Source: Flavobacterium sp. Leaf82 (GTDB lineage Bacteria; Bacteroidota; Bacteroidia; Flavobacteriales; Flavobacteriaceae). Taken from it: a DNA stretch of 64,000 nucleotides. A model generated the notes under the pieces. The model did not search any database, was not told the origin of the DNA, and saw only the letters and a program-made list of their open reading frames with translations. The DNA lies in NCBI RefSeq assembly GCF_001422725.1, contig NZ_LMMA01000012.1, positions 242,967 to 306,966 on the forward strand, given 5' to 3'. The position numbers and the translations under genes are program-made. Positions within the stretch are counted from its first letter, which is position 1. Every line of letters begins with the position of its first letter. Shown piece after piece: positions 37,569-47,476 of this stretch.

Positions 37569-39155
37569 ATGAAAACGATGAAAACATATATAAAATTATT
37601 TGCTGTTTCAAGCTTGTTCGTTTTAGGAGCTTGTTCGACTGATTTTTTAGACACAGAACCTTCTACAATTAAGGTTGAAGAAAATTTTTATAAAACTCCA
37701 AACGATGCATACCAGGGATTAGTTTCTATTTATGATGTATTGCAGCGTGAAGCTTACGGAGGACAATTGTTGATTAGCGAGCAGGCTTCTGATGATTGTT
37801 TTGGAGGATATGGAGTTGCAGATGCGCAGGCAGATGTTGAATGGGACCGTTTTTTATACGTAACCAATAAAGACATGAATACAGATGTTTGGAAAAACTC
37901 GTATTTAGGAATTTACAGAGCGAATATTTTATTGGCAAATCTTGATAAAATAAACTGGGGAACAGATACAGCATTAAAAACAAGATACGAAGCAGAAGCA
38001 CGTTTTTTAAGAGCACACTTTCATTTTCAGGCAGCAAAAATGTTTGGGGATATAGTGCCTTTAGATCACATTATTACCTCTAGTGAATTTCAATTGCCAA
38101 GACAAAGTGCTGAGGTTACTTATGCTTTGATTGCAAATGATTTGAAATTTGCTGCTGATAATTTAAATAACGATAACTATTCTCAAAACGGAAACGCTAA
38201 TTACGGACGTATCACAAAATGGGCTGCCGAAGCGTATTTAGCAAGAACCTTTTTGTTTTATACAGATTATTACAAAAAAGCTGATATGGCAGGTGTAATT
38301 ACAAAAGCACAAGCTGTAACTTATATTAATGATGTAGTTAGCAATAGCGGACACGGTTTAGTAGCTGATTTTGCGAATCTTTGGCTTGCTGCTTCTTTTG
38401 AAAATTTTGCGGGAGAAGACAATACCGAAATGGTTTGGGCTGTACGTTTTAATGGTTCAGGAAAAGGAAACTGGGCACTAAACGAAGGAAACCGTTTTCA
38501 GGTAAATATTGCACCTCGTGGAGGATCAATAGGAAAATATGCAACAGGATGGGGAGGAGCAACTGTAAACCCAAAACTATATAATGCATACGAAACCGGA
38601 GATACACGTAGAGATGCAACTATTATAAATTTTGCAGGAGAAGGTTTGAATTTTAATGCCGAAGCCAGAGAACAACGTCAGTACACAGGTTACTCCTGGA
38701 AAAAATATTGCCCAATTACCAACGCAGCAGGAACAGCAATTGTAGAAATTAACGGAGGAAATTTCCAGATTGATAACTACCAGGATTATGCTATTATTCG
38801 TTATGCAGATGTTTTATTAATGGCTGCCGAATTGAATTTAGGTACAAATAATGCATTGGCTCAAGCCGATTTAGATAAAGTTCGTGACCGTGCTTTTAAA
38901 AGTACAACACACAGAGTAACCGTTTCTAAAACAGTTATTATGGAAGAACGCCGCTTAGAATTAGCACTTGAAGGACAACGTTATTTTGACTTAATCAGAC
39001 AAGGTGTAGATGTAGCAAAAGCTGCAATAGACAATACAGGATCTGATGCTCAATTTAATGTGACTTTTAGAAAAGAAACTTTAGGTTGGTTGCCATTGCC
39101 ACAATCTCAAATAGTAATTTCTAACGGTACTATCTCACAAAATCCAGGTTGGTAA
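37569..39155 (+). CDS. SusD/RagB-family surface glycan-binding lipoprotein
   Basis: The 528-residue lipoprotein has a signal peptide and lipobox LFVLGACS (Cys22), followed by STDFLDTEP. The SusD N-terminal TPR part (EENFYKTPNDAYQGLVSIYDVLQ, RANILLANLDKI, YEAEARFLRAHFHFQAAKMFGDI) and C-terminal lid (IMEERRLELALEGQRYFDLIRQG, NPGW end) are complete. It starts 3 bp after the SusC stop and caps the SusC barrel in known systems. Ligand assignment to xyloglucan comes from the enzyme content of the locus. Confidence 0.96.
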   Translation: MKTMKTYIKLFAVSSLFVLGACSTDFLDTEPSTIKVEENFYKTPNDAYQGLVSIYDVLQREAYGGQLLISEQASDDCFGGYGVADAQADVEWDRFLYVTNKDMNTDVWKNSYLGIYRANILLANLDKINWGTDTALKTRYEAEARFLRAHFHFQAAKMFGDIVPLDHIITSSEFQLPRQSAEVTYALIANDLKFAADNLNNDNYSQNGNANYGRITKWAAEAYLARTFLFYTDYYKKADMAGVITKAQAVTYINDVVSNSGHGLVADFANLWLAASFENFAGEDNTEMVWAVRFNGSGKGNWALNEGNRFQVNIAPRGGSIGKYATGWGGATVNPKLYNAYETGDTRRDATIINFAGEGLNFNAEAREQRQYTGYSWKKYCPITNAAGTAIVEINGGNFQIDNYQDYAIIRYADVLLMAAELNLGTNNALAQADLDKVRDRAFKSTTHRVTVSKTVIMEERRLELALEGQRYFDLIRQGVDVAKAAIDNTGSDAQFNVTFRKETLGWLPLPQSQIVISNGTISQNPGW

Positions 39156-39175
39156 TTAACTAAAAACAATTGATT

Positions 39176-40039
39176 ATGAAACGTACATTATATATAATAA
39201 TAGCTGCAATAACCATAGGTTCAGGATTATATTCTTGTGAGCCTGTTGAAGATCGAGAAAGTTTAGATGCCGTTACATTAACGCCGGCTACAACTAAATT
39301 TTCAATCACTCAAAACCCTGCCAACGATCATGAAGTTATCGTGAAAAACGAAGATCCAAGTGTAATTCCGTACTGGCATTATATTGACAGCAAAGGAAAT
39401 GAGTTAGGACATTCGAACAAAGGAGATGATAAAATCATACTTCCGTTTGGAGGAAGTTATAAGATTTATTATACCGCATATACCAGAGGTGGCGCAGTAC
39501 AAGCAGATCCTGTATCAGTTACAGTAGCAAAAAATGATGATGCCTACTTTAGTGATCCAAGATGGAGCAACCTGACAAACGGAATAGCAGGAAAAACATG
39601 GGTATTAGACATGATAAAACCGCTTGAATTTGTTGACTCAAACTATATCAACAGCACACTTAGTCCTGCAGGATGGTGGCCGGTACTTACAGATATTTCA
39701 TGGGCCGGATTAGAAAATAAAAACTGGGGAGAAATTACCTTTGACCTTAACGGAGGATATAATGTTTCAGTAACACAAACAAATCCAAAACTTGGCAGTA
39801 CGGTACAAACTACTAAAAAGGCAACTTTCAACTTTACACTTACAACAGAGTCAAGAAATGACAGAATAGTTTTTAATGGAGGAACAGAAATGCTGCACCC
39901 AAATGAAGCGAGTTATTTTAGTTCTGCATCCAGCTTTGCCAATGTAAAAATTGTTGAGTTAACACCAACAACATTAAGCTTTTTAGCTATTAGAGCAGAT
40001 GGTGGTTACCTGGTTTACCACTTAATTGTTAAGCCATAA
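39176..40039 (+). CDS. Third PUL lipoprotein, probable surface glycan-binding protein
   Basis: The 287-residue lipoprotein starts at ATG 39176 (a TTG two codons earlier is possible) with lipobox IGSGLYSC. A bacterial Ig-like or PKD-like N-terminal part (~25-115) is followed by a beta-rich domain with many aromatic residues (GKTWVLDM, PAGWWPVLTDISWAG, NKNWGEITFDL). It occupies the SusE/SGBP position after SusC and SusD and is expected to hold polysaccharide at the surface. No catalytic motif is seen. A long hairpin follows it, separating the import genes from the hydrolases. Confidence 0.75.
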   Translation: MKRTLYIIIAAITIGSGLYSCEPVEDRESLDAVTLTPATTKFSITQNPANDHEVIVKNEDPSVIPYWHYIDSKGNELGHSNKGDDKIILPFGGSYKIYYTAYTRGGAVQADPVSVTVAKNDDAYFSDPRWSNLTNGIAGKTWVLDMIKPLEFVDSNYINSTLSPAGWWPVLTDISWAGLENKNWGEITFDLNGGYNVSVTQTNPKLGSTVQTTKKATFNFTLTTESRNDRIVFNGGTEMLHPNEASYFSSASSFANVKIVELTPTTLSFLAIRADGGYLVYHLIVKP

Positions 40040-40052
40040 TTATTTAATTCAT

Positions 40053-40099
40053 AGTCTCAGTTTTAAAGACATTTTATACTGTTCTTTAAAACTGAGACT
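40053..40099 (+). other. 16-bp perfect hairpin between import and enzyme genes
   Basis: AGTCTCAGTTTTAAAG (40053-40068) pairs with CTTTAAAACTGAGACT (40084-40099) with a 15-nt loop. There is no T run after it, so mRNA 3'-end protection or a partial terminator is more likely than full termination. Confidence 0.6.
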
Positions 40100-40174
40100 T
40101 AAATTATACTGAATAGAAAATAAGAATAGCTTTTTTTATTTCTAAATTCAATTTCCAAAATAAAAATTATACCA

Positions 40175-42661
40175 ATGAATAATAGGAAAAACTTAAACAG
40201 TGGAATATCATTATTAATGCTGCTCGCAATTATCTTACTAGATTCCTGCAGCAAAAAAGAAGATAATTTTAGCGATAGAAAAGTTTCTTTTAATTCAGAT
40301 TGGAGCTTTCATTTAAATGACAGCATAAAAGACAAAGATACTATTGGAGCTTCAACCCAATGGAGAACATTAAACGTTCCTCACGATTGGAGCGTTGAAG
40401 GAAAGTTTGACGAAAAAAGCCCTGCCGGATATGGAGGCGGAGCTCTTAACGGAGGTTTAGGCTGGTATAAAAAAACATTTAAAGTTAATGCTCAGGACAG
40501 CACAAAAATAACTTCAATTACTTTTGACGGTGTTTATAAAAACAGCGAAGTCTGGGTAAACGGACATTATTTAGGAAAACGTCCAAACGGATATATTGGT
40601 TTTCAATATGAAATCTCTAAATACTTAAATTACGGAGATAAAAACAATGAAATTATTGTAAAGGTTGACAATTCAAAACAACCCAATTCACGCTGGTATT
40701 CAGGATCAGGGATTTTTAGAAACGTCTGGATCGAAACCACAGATAAAGTACACGTTGCACAATGGGGAACTTATGTGACAACACCCAAAGTTACTGCACA
40801 AAAAGCTTCGGTACATTTTGAAACTACTATTCAAAATCAAAACACCACTTCAAAAAAAGCAACAGTAACCACAACTATTTTTAAAGAAGATACCAAAGTA
40901 ACATCCGTTACCCAAAATATAACGATTGGTGCAAATGCCAATCAAACCATCAAACAAGAAACTCAGGTCGAAACACCAATTTTATGGTCGGTTGAAAAAC
41001 CGGAATTGTATACAGCAGTTACTGAAATTGCTATAGAAGATAAAATTGTAGATCAATACAAAACCAATTTTGGAATCAGGGATTTTAAATTTGATGCTGA
41101 TAAAGGCTTTATCCTGAACGGAAAACAAGTAAAAATAAAAGGAGTTTGTTTACACCATGATTTAGGTCCGTTAGGTTCTGCAATTAATACAAGAGCCATC
41201 GAACGTCAATTAGAGATTATGAAAGAAATGGGCGTGAACGGAATCAGGACTTCACACAATCCACCTGCTCCGGAACTTTTAGACTTATGTGATAAAATGG
41301 GTTTTATTGTAATGGATGAAGCTTTTGACATGTGGAAACAAACCAAAACCAAATACGATTACGGAAATGACTGGGACAAATGGCACAAAAAAGATCTAAT
41401 CGATCAATTGCTTCGAGACCGTAATCATGCCAGTATTTTTATGTGGAGTATTGGTAATGAAATTCCGGAACAATGGAACGAGGACGGAGTAACAATTGCT
41501 AAAGAATTAGCCGCAATTACACGTCAGTACGATAAAACCCGTCCAATTACCGCAGCGATGAATCCGCCTGTGAATATGAATCTTGACGGAGTAAATTTAC
41601 AATTCGAAAAAGCAGCGGTTCAATACAATAAAATTGCAAAATCTGGTGCTTTGGATCTTATTGGATACAATTATGCGCATCAAACATATGAATATCACAA
41701 ACAAAATTTTCCGGGAATTCCTTTCATCGCCACAGAAACTACGTCAGGTTTACAAACACGAGGTTATTATGATGCCGTTTCAGACACTATAAAAAAATGG
41801 CCAGTTAGCTGGGATAAAAAATTTACTGGAGGAAATCCGGGTAACACAGTTTCTGCTTACGATCAGGTACAAACACCTTGGGGTTCAACGCACGAAGCAA
41901 CCTGGAAAGTAATTAAAAAACATGATTTCCTTGCCGGAATGTACATCTGGACAGGTTTCGATTATATTGGCGAACCAACTCCGTATGAATGGCCGTCGAT
42001 TAGTTCTTATTTCGGAATTGTCGATTTAGCCGGTTTCCCAAAAGATGTTTATTATATGTACCAAAGCGAATGGACAGACAAAACGGTTCTGCACATTTTC
42101 CCGCACTGGAACTGGAAAGCAGGACAAACCGTTGACGTTTGGGCATATTACAATAATGCGGATGAGGTTGAATTATTCCTTAACGGAAAATCAGTTGGAG
42201 TTCGCAGTAAAAAAGGAGACGATTTACATGTAATGTGGAGAATTCCTTTTCAATCCGGAACACTAAAAGCAATCTCCCGTAAAAACGGAAAAACAGTTCT
42301 GGAAACCGAAATTAAAACAGCCGGAAATCCATCAGCTTTAAAACTTACCGCAGACAGAAGCACGATTAAAGCAGATGGAAATGATTTGTCTTTTGTAACC
42401 GTAGACATTCTCGATGCAAAAGGAATTTTAGCTCCAAATGCTACTAACGAAATCAACTTCTCCTTAAAAGGAAACGGAAAAATTGTAGGCGTTTCCAGCG
42501 GAAATCCCGTTAGTCACGAATCATACAAAGGCTCAAAACACACGGCGCTGGCAGGAAAATGTCTGGTAATTGTACAATCAGGTGATAAATCCGGAAGATT
42601 AGAATTAACGGCAAAAGCAAATGGGTTAAAACAATCTACAATTGTAATTACAGCAGAATAA
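40175..42661 (+). CDS. GH2 glycosidase, probable beta-galactosidase (lipoprotein)
   Basis: The 828-residue enzyme has lipobox LLDSC (Cys25) followed by SKKED. The GH2 order is complete: sugar-binding domain (~40-190; NVPHDWSVEG, WYSGSGIFRNVWIE), Ig-like domain, TIM barrel (~300-600) and C-terminal domains including a DUF4982-like and an Ig-like part. The acid/base is E429 (WSIGNEIP) and the nucleophile E521 (IATETTSG); GIRTSHNPPAPELLDLCDKMG is the usual barrel signature. Removal of galactose from xyloglucan side chains fits the neighbours; other beta-glycosidase activities of GH2 cannot be excluded. The KKED after the lipid cysteine resembles surface-export signals of Bacteroidetes lipoproteins. 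Confidence 0.92.
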   Translation: MNNRKNLNSGISLLMLLAIILLDSCSKKEDNFSDRKVSFNSDWSFHLNDSIKDKDTIGASTQWRTLNVPHDWSVEGKFDEKSPAGYGGGALNGGLGWYKKTFKVNAQDSTKITSITFDGVYKNSEVWVNGHYLGKRPNGYIGFQYEISKYLNYGDKNNEIIVKVDNSKQPNSRWYSGSGIFRNVWIETTDKVHVAQWGTYVTTPKVTAQKASVHFETTIQNQNTTSKKATVTTTIFKEDTKVTSVTQNITIGANANQTIKQETQVETPILWSVEKPELYTAVTEIAIEDKIVDQYKTNFGIRDFKFDADKGFILNGKQVKIKGVCLHHDLGPLGSAINTRAIERQLEIMKEMGVNGIRTSHNPPAPELLDLCDKMGFIVMDEAFDMWKQTKTKYDYGNDWDKWHKKDLIDQLLRDRNHASIFMWSIGNEIPEQWNEDGVTIAKELAAITRQYDKTRPITAAMNPPVNMNLDGVNLQFEKAAVQYNKIAKSGALDLIGYNYAHQTYEYHKQNFPGIPFIATETTSGLQTRGYYDAVSDTIKKWPVSWDKKFTGGNPGNTVSAYDQVQTPWGSTHEATWKVIKKHDFLAGMYIWTGFDYIGEPTPYEWPSISSYFGIVDLAGFPKDVYYMYQSEWTDKTVLHIFPHWNWKAGQTVDVWAYYNNADEVELFLNGKSVGVRSKKGDDLHVMWRIPFQSGTLKAISRKNGKTVLETEIKTAGNPSALKLTADRSTIKADGNDLSFVTVDILDAKGILAPNATNEINFSLKGNGKIVGVSSGNPVSHESYKGSKHTALAGKCLVIVQSGDKSGRLELTAKANGLKQSTIVITAE

Positions 42662-42692
42662 AAGACTATTAATAAAACTAAATAACCACACA

Positions 42693-45092
42693 ATGAAAAA
42701 AATACAGATAGCTTCTTTATCTCTATTCATGGGTTTTGGATTGTTGCTTTCGCCAAAAGCATCAGCACAAATTCAGAACGCAGATGTGCTAAATGCTCCG
42801 GTAGATATCAGCAAGGATTTTCAGAATTATCTGAACACCTTTTATTTTGCTGATGAACTTACCGCTTTTGATCCTGCAACAGGAAAAGGAACTTTAAAAT
42901 ATTTGAGATACAATTATAAAACGCGTCAGGCTTTCAACAACATGATGATGAAACCGGATACCGTTGCAGCAAACGAATTTCCAACAACAGAATATCAGGC
43001 TTCACCAGAATTACCATTTCAGATTCAGTTTGTCTCAGACAGAACCATTAGAATCAAAACCACTTCAGGACCACAATTTCACCCTGAAAAAGAATCTTTA
43101 ATGTTGATAAATGGTGTTGCGCCAAATCATCCGGAATTATGGAAATATGCTAAAATCGAAGGTGGTCACAGTTATACAAGCAAACACGGAAAAGTAGAAA
43201 TTTTGACCAAACCGTGGCATGTAAAAATTTACGATGAAACCGGAAAACTGCTGACAAGTACACTTCACGATTCAGATTTTAAAAATACGTATACACCAAC
43301 ACTTCCGTTTTCGTATGTGCGCAGAAACAGCGATTATTCCAGAAGTATGGGCGCAGCTTTTAGCTTAGAACCGGACGAAAAAATATTTGGTTGCGGAGAA
43401 TCATTTACACAATTCAACAAACGCGGACAAAAAGTAGTTTTGTGGGCAGATGACGCCAACGGAATTCAGAACGAAACGATGTACAAACCTGTTCCGTTTT
43501 ATATGAGCAGTCGTGGTTACGGAGTTTTCATGCACCATTCGACCCCAATTACAGTTGACTTTGGTAGATATTATTCTAGTGCCAACGAAATGTATATTGG
43601 TGATGACGAAGCCGATTTGTTTTTCTTTATCGGAGAACCAAAAGACGTTCTGGATCAATACACAGATTTAACCGGAAAAGCAGCAATGCCACCACTTTGG
43701 TCATTTGGTTTCTGGATGAGCAGAATCACTTATTTCTCAGAAAAAGAAGGAAGAGATGTAGCAAGAGATTTACGTAAATATAAAATCCCAACAGATGTTA
43801 TTCACTTTGACACCGGTTGGTTTGATGTAGATTGGAGAAACAATTACGAGTTTGCAAAAGCACGTTTTCCGGATGCACAAAAAATGATGACCGATTTAAA
43901 GAAAGACGGATTTCAGGTTTGTTTATGGCAATTGCCTTATTTCTCACCAAAAAACTCATTGTTTGATGAAATCATGGATAAGAATTTAGCCGTAAGAGAC
44001 CGCAAAGGAAATCTTCCGTATGAAGATGCAGTTCTGGATTTCTCAAATCCTGAAACCGTAAGCTGGTATCAGGCAAAACTGAAACATTTATTCGATCAGG
44101 GAGTAGCAGTTTTCAAAGTAGATTTTGGAGAAGCAGCTCCGCCAGACGGAATTTACCATTCAGGAAGAACAGGATTTTACGAACATAATTTATATCCGTT
44201 ACGATACAATAAGGCTGTTGCCGAAATTACTCAAAAAGAAAAAGGATATACTTTAATCTGGGCAAGAAGTACCTGGGCAGGATCTCAACGTTACCCGTTA
44301 CATTGGGGTGGAGATGCTGAAACCACAAACGGAGCAATGTCGGCAGAATTACGCGGCGGACTTTCATTAGGATTAAGCGGATTCAGTTTCTGGAGTCATG
44401 ACGTAGGAGGATTTGCAACAAAATCCCCAGAGAATTTATACAGAAGATGGGCGCCTTTCGGGATGTTTACTTCACACGTAAGAAGCCACGGAGAACCTCC
44501 GCGCGAACCTTGGTTGTACAGCAAAGATTTCCTTGAAGGATTTAGAAAAGCAGATAATATGCGTTACGAATTAATGCCATATATCTACGCTCAGGCAAAA
44601 GAAAGCTCTCAAAAAGGATTACCAATGATGCGTGCTTTATTTGTAGAATATCCAAATGATCCGGGAGCCTGGTTGGTAGACAACGAATATTTATTTGGTT
44701 CAAGTATGTTGGTTGCGCCACTTTTTGAAGAAGTAACAGAAAGAGATGTTTACCTTCCGGAAGGAACATGGATTGACTATCAAACCAAAAAAGTATACCA
44801 ATCCGGTTGGCATAAAATCAAAGCAGGCGAAGTACCAATTGTAGTTTTAGTAAAAGACGGAACAGCTTTGCCCCACATCGCTTTAGCACAATCTACAAAA
44901 GACATGGATTGGAGCAAATTAACTTTGAAAGTTTACGCAAGTGACAAAACAACTTCGGCTACAGCCAAAGTATTTTTACCGGAAGGTGATGCAGTACAAG
45001 AAATAAAAGTTACAAAATCCGGAAACAATTTTGACGTAACTTCAAACCCGTTACAAGGAAAAACAACTCTAAAAACAGAGTGGATAAAATAA
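42693..45092 (+). CDS. GH31 glycosidase, probable alpha-xylosidase
   Basis: The 799-residue enzyme has a signal peptide ending in ASAQ, so it is periplasmic. The N-terminal beta-sandwich (~100-330; GCGESFTQFNKRGQ) precedes a TIM barrel with HFDTGWFDVDW, nucleophile D477 (FKVDFGEAAP) and acid/base D541 (HWGGDAETT). The KVDFGE context is that of YicI-like alpha-xylosidases, whereas alpha-glucosidases usually have WxDMNE. It should remove alpha-1,6-xylose from the non-reducing end of xyloglucan oligosaccharides, which supplies xylose to XylA and XylB. Confidence 0.93.
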   Translation: MKKIQIASLSLFMGFGLLLSPKASAQIQNADVLNAPVDISKDFQNYLNTFYFADELTAFDPATGKGTLKYLRYNYKTRQAFNNMMMKPDTVAANEFPTTEYQASPELPFQIQFVSDRTIRIKTTSGPQFHPEKESLMLINGVAPNHPELWKYAKIEGGHSYTSKHGKVEILTKPWHVKIYDETGKLLTSTLHDSDFKNTYTPTLPFSYVRRNSDYSRSMGAAFSLEPDEKIFGCGESFTQFNKRGQKVVLWADDANGIQNETMYKPVPFYMSSRGYGVFMHHSTPITVDFGRYYSSANEMYIGDDEADLFFFIGEPKDVLDQYTDLTGKAAMPPLWSFGFWMSRITYFSEKEGRDVARDLRKYKIPTDVIHFDTGWFDVDWRNNYEFAKARFPDAQKMMTDLKKDGFQVCLWQLPYFSPKNSLFDEIMDKNLAVRDRKGNLPYEDAVLDFSNPETVSWYQAKLKHLFDQGVAVFKVDFGEAAPPDGIYHSGRTGFYEHNLYPLRYNKAVAEITQKEKGYTLIWARSTWAGSQRYPLHWGGDAETTNGAMSAELRGGLSLGLSGFSFWSHDVGGFATKSPENLYRRWAPFGMFTSHVRSHGEPPREPWLYSKDFLEGFRKADNMRYELMPYIYAQAKESSQKGLPMMRALFVEYPNDPGAWLVDNEYLFGSSMLVAPLFEEVTERDVYLPEGTWIDYQTKKVYQSGWHKIKAGEVPIVVLVKDGTALPHIALAQSTKDMDWSKLTLKVYASDKTTSATAKVFLPEGDAVQEIKVTKSGNNFDVTSNPLQGKTTLKTEWIK

Positions 45093-45101
45093 AGAAATGT
45101 A

Positions 45102-45235
45102 TGCCACAGATTGCACAGATTAAAAGGATTAAAAATTGAGAATTAAAAAAATAAATCTGCTTAAATCTGTGAGATCTGCGTGAAAAAAAAACACACAGAA
45201 TTTAAAAATCATTTTAATCTGTGTAATCTGTGGCA
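45102..45235. repeat. Long inverted repeat in the GH31-GH97 gap
   Basis: A 24-base arm beginning TGCCACAGATT (45102-45125) recurs inverted at 45212-45235 with one mismatch, and inner CTGCTTAAATCTGTGAGATCTGCG adds smaller pairings. It belongs to the same type of repeat as 60978-61135. The 254-bp gap holds no gene. Confidence 0.7.
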
Positions 45236-45346
45236 AAAAAAATAAATCCTTAGTCGGATAAAAATAAGTTTTTGTTGAGTTTTTAAATCGGGTGAAGTCT
45301 CATACGCAACACCCGATTTATTAAAAATGAATTAAGAAAAAAAATC

Positions 45347-47350
45347 ATGAAAAATTACCTCATTCTTCCCGCTTTAATCCTTTCGGTTTCGATTGGATAC
45401 AGTCAGAAAAATAAAAATGCTTATGAATTGGCATCGCCAAACGGGCAAAACAAAATTAAATTCGAGTTAGTAAAAAACGCTCCAAAATATGCGGTGTCAC
45501 ACGGAAAAACCGAAGTGATAACACCATCGGATATGGGTTTTTTATTAAAAGGAAATGAAAATTTAAGCACAGATTTCGAAATTAAAAGCGTGAAAAACTC
45601 GACTTTTGATGAAACCTGGGAACAAGTTTGGGGAGAAAAGAAAAACATTAGAAACAATTACAATCAGCTTTCTGTAGAATTACAGCAAAAAAGCGGAAAC
45701 AAACGTAAATTAGAAATTCAGTTTCGTGCGTTTGATGACGGAATCGCTTTTAGATATGTATATCCAAAACAAAGTGTAAAAGACAGTATTTTCATTATGG
45801 ATGAAAAAACGACTTTTAACTTAAAAGAAGATGGAAAAGCATGGTGGATTCCTGCAAACAGAGAAAATCGTGATGAATATCTTTTTAAAGATGCGCCTGT
45901 AAGTACACTTGATACCGTTTTGACTCCGTTAACAATCGAAAGCAAAAGCGGATTAGCCTTGAGTTTTCACGAAGCAAATTTAGTTGATTTTGCCAGTATG
46001 ACTTTGGTCAATACAACCGGAACACAATTAAAATCTGATTTGGTGCCGTGGTCTGATGGTGTAAAAGTTCGTGTAAAGGACACCTTTACTTCTTCTTGGA
46101 GAACGCTTCAAATAGGTGAAACTCCAGCAGATTTAATTACATCATATTTGATTTTAAACCTGAACGAGCCAAACAAATTAAAGAATGCAAGTTATTTTAA
46201 ACCATACAAATACTTTGGAATTTGGTGGGGAATGCACATTGGAAAATATACTTTTTGGGAAAGCGATAAACAAGGCGCAACTACCAAACATGCCGAAGAA
46301 TATATTGATTTTACAGCAAAAGAAGGATTTCACCATTTATTGATCGAAGGCTGGAACAAAGGCTGGACGCCACAATGGTATGAAAACCATATGCACATGT
46401 TTAGCTTTACGAAAAGTGCAGACAATTTTGACTTAGAGAAAGTTGTTGAATACGGAAACAAGAAGGGCGTTGCACTTATTGGATATCACGAAACGGGTTC
46501 GAACTTAATAAATTATTTAAAAGAAGTTGACGAAGGTTTTGCCTTGTACAAAAAACTAGGAATGCACTCCGTTAAAATTGGACACGTAGGTTCTAAACTG
46601 AACATGAAAGAAAATCACTTTGGACAATTTGGAGTGAACTATTTCAGATATATTTTAGAAAAAGCAGCACAATATGATTTAGCCGTATTATATCATGAAT
46701 CTATAAAAGATACCGGAGAACGCAGAACTTTCCCAAACATGGTTTCAAGAGAAGCCGCACGTGGACAAGAATATAATGCATGGAGCGAAGGAAATCCGCC
46801 AAATCACTTAACGATTATTCCGTTTACCAGATTACTTTCAGGACCAATGGACTTTACACCGGGAATTTTTGATGTTGAGGTAAAACAAGGATATCCTGGA
46901 AAAAGAGTACACGGAACAACAGCGCAGCAATTAGCATTGTACGTTACGATTTATGCACCAATCCAGATGATGGCAGATCTTCCTGAAAATTACGAAGGAA
47001 AACCGGCATTACAATTCTTAAAAGATGTTCCGACAGATTGGGAAGACACAAAAGTATTAGACGGAAAAATTGGTGAATACATCACAACAGCTCGTAAAGA
47101 CAGAAACAGCGCCGATTGGTATTTAGGAACAATCACAAACGAAAACGCAAGAGACGTAAATGTTTCTTTATCATTCTTAGATCCAAGCGCAACTTATGAA
47201 GCACAGATTTATGCTGACGCCGAAGGAACTGACGAAACACACAATCCATCAGCAGTAGCGATTTCGAAGAAAACCGTAAAAGCTTCAGATTCGCTAAAAT
47301 TACATTTAGGCGGAGCCGGAGGAACAGCAATCCGTTTCAAAAAACTATAG
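45347..47350 (+). CDS. GH97 glycosidase, SusB-like inverting alpha-glucosidase type
   Basis: The 667-residue periplasmic enzyme has signal peptide MKNYLILPALILSVSIGYSQ. An N-terminal beta-sandwich (~25-280) precedes the catalytic barrel. The three glutamates of SusB-type inverting enzymes are seen as E382 (GYHETGSN), E451 (LYHESIKD) and E475 (ARGQEY); the spacings 69 and 24 equal those of SusB E439, E508 and E532. The retaining alpha-galactosidase branch has Asp as nucleophile where this protein reads VKIGHVGS. Alpha-glucosidase activity is unexpected in a xyloglucan locus because that polymer has no known alpha-glucosyl residues, so the substrate is an open question. Confidence 0.9.
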   Translation: MKNYLILPALILSVSIGYSQKNKNAYELASPNGQNKIKFELVKNAPKYAVSHGKTEVITPSDMGFLLKGNENLSTDFEIKSVKNSTFDETWEQVWGEKKNIRNNYNQLSVELQQKSGNKRKLEIQFRAFDDGIAFRYVYPKQSVKDSIFIMDEKTTFNLKEDGKAWWIPANRENRDEYLFKDAPVSTLDTVLTPLTIESKSGLALSFHEANLVDFASMTLVNTTGTQLKSDLVPWSDGVKVRVKDTFTSSWRTLQIGETPADLITSYLILNLNEPNKLKNASYFKPYKYFGIWWGMHIGKYTFWESDKQGATTKHAEEYIDFTAKEGFHHLLIEGWNKGWTPQWYENHMHMFSFTKSADNFDLEKVVEYGNKKGVALIGYHETGSNLINYLKEVDEGFALYKKLGMHSVKIGHVGSKLNMKENHFGQFGVNYFRYILEKAAQYDLAVLYHESIKDTGERRTFPNMVSREAARGQEYNAWSEGNPPNHLTIIPFTRLLSGPMDFTPGIFDVEVKQGYPGKRVHGTTAQQLALYVTIYAPIQMMADLPENYEGKPALQFLKDVPTDWEDTKVLDGKIGEYITTARKDRNSADWYLGTITNENARDVNVSLSFLDPSATYEAQIYADAEGTDETHNPSAVAISKKTVKASDSLKLHLGGAGGTAIRFKKL

Positions 47351-47362
47351 ATATAGATTGTC

Positions 47363-47395
47363 AAACCCGACAGGTTTTAAAAACCTGTCGGGTTT
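47363..47395 (+). terminator. GC-richer hairpin after the GH97 gene
   Basis: AAACCCGACAGGTTTT pairs with AAAACCTGTCGGGTTT over 16 bp around a one-base turn (in practice a small A/T loop). It is a transcript stop or processing point; no long T run follows. The CCCGACAGGTTTT sequence also occurs near 23000 and in part at 59257. Confidence 0.6.
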
Positions 47396-47476
47396 ACTAA
47401 CGTAACGATTAGATTTAGTAAAGTATCCTAACAAGTTTCCAAAACCTGTTAGATATCAATAATATAAAAAAAACAA

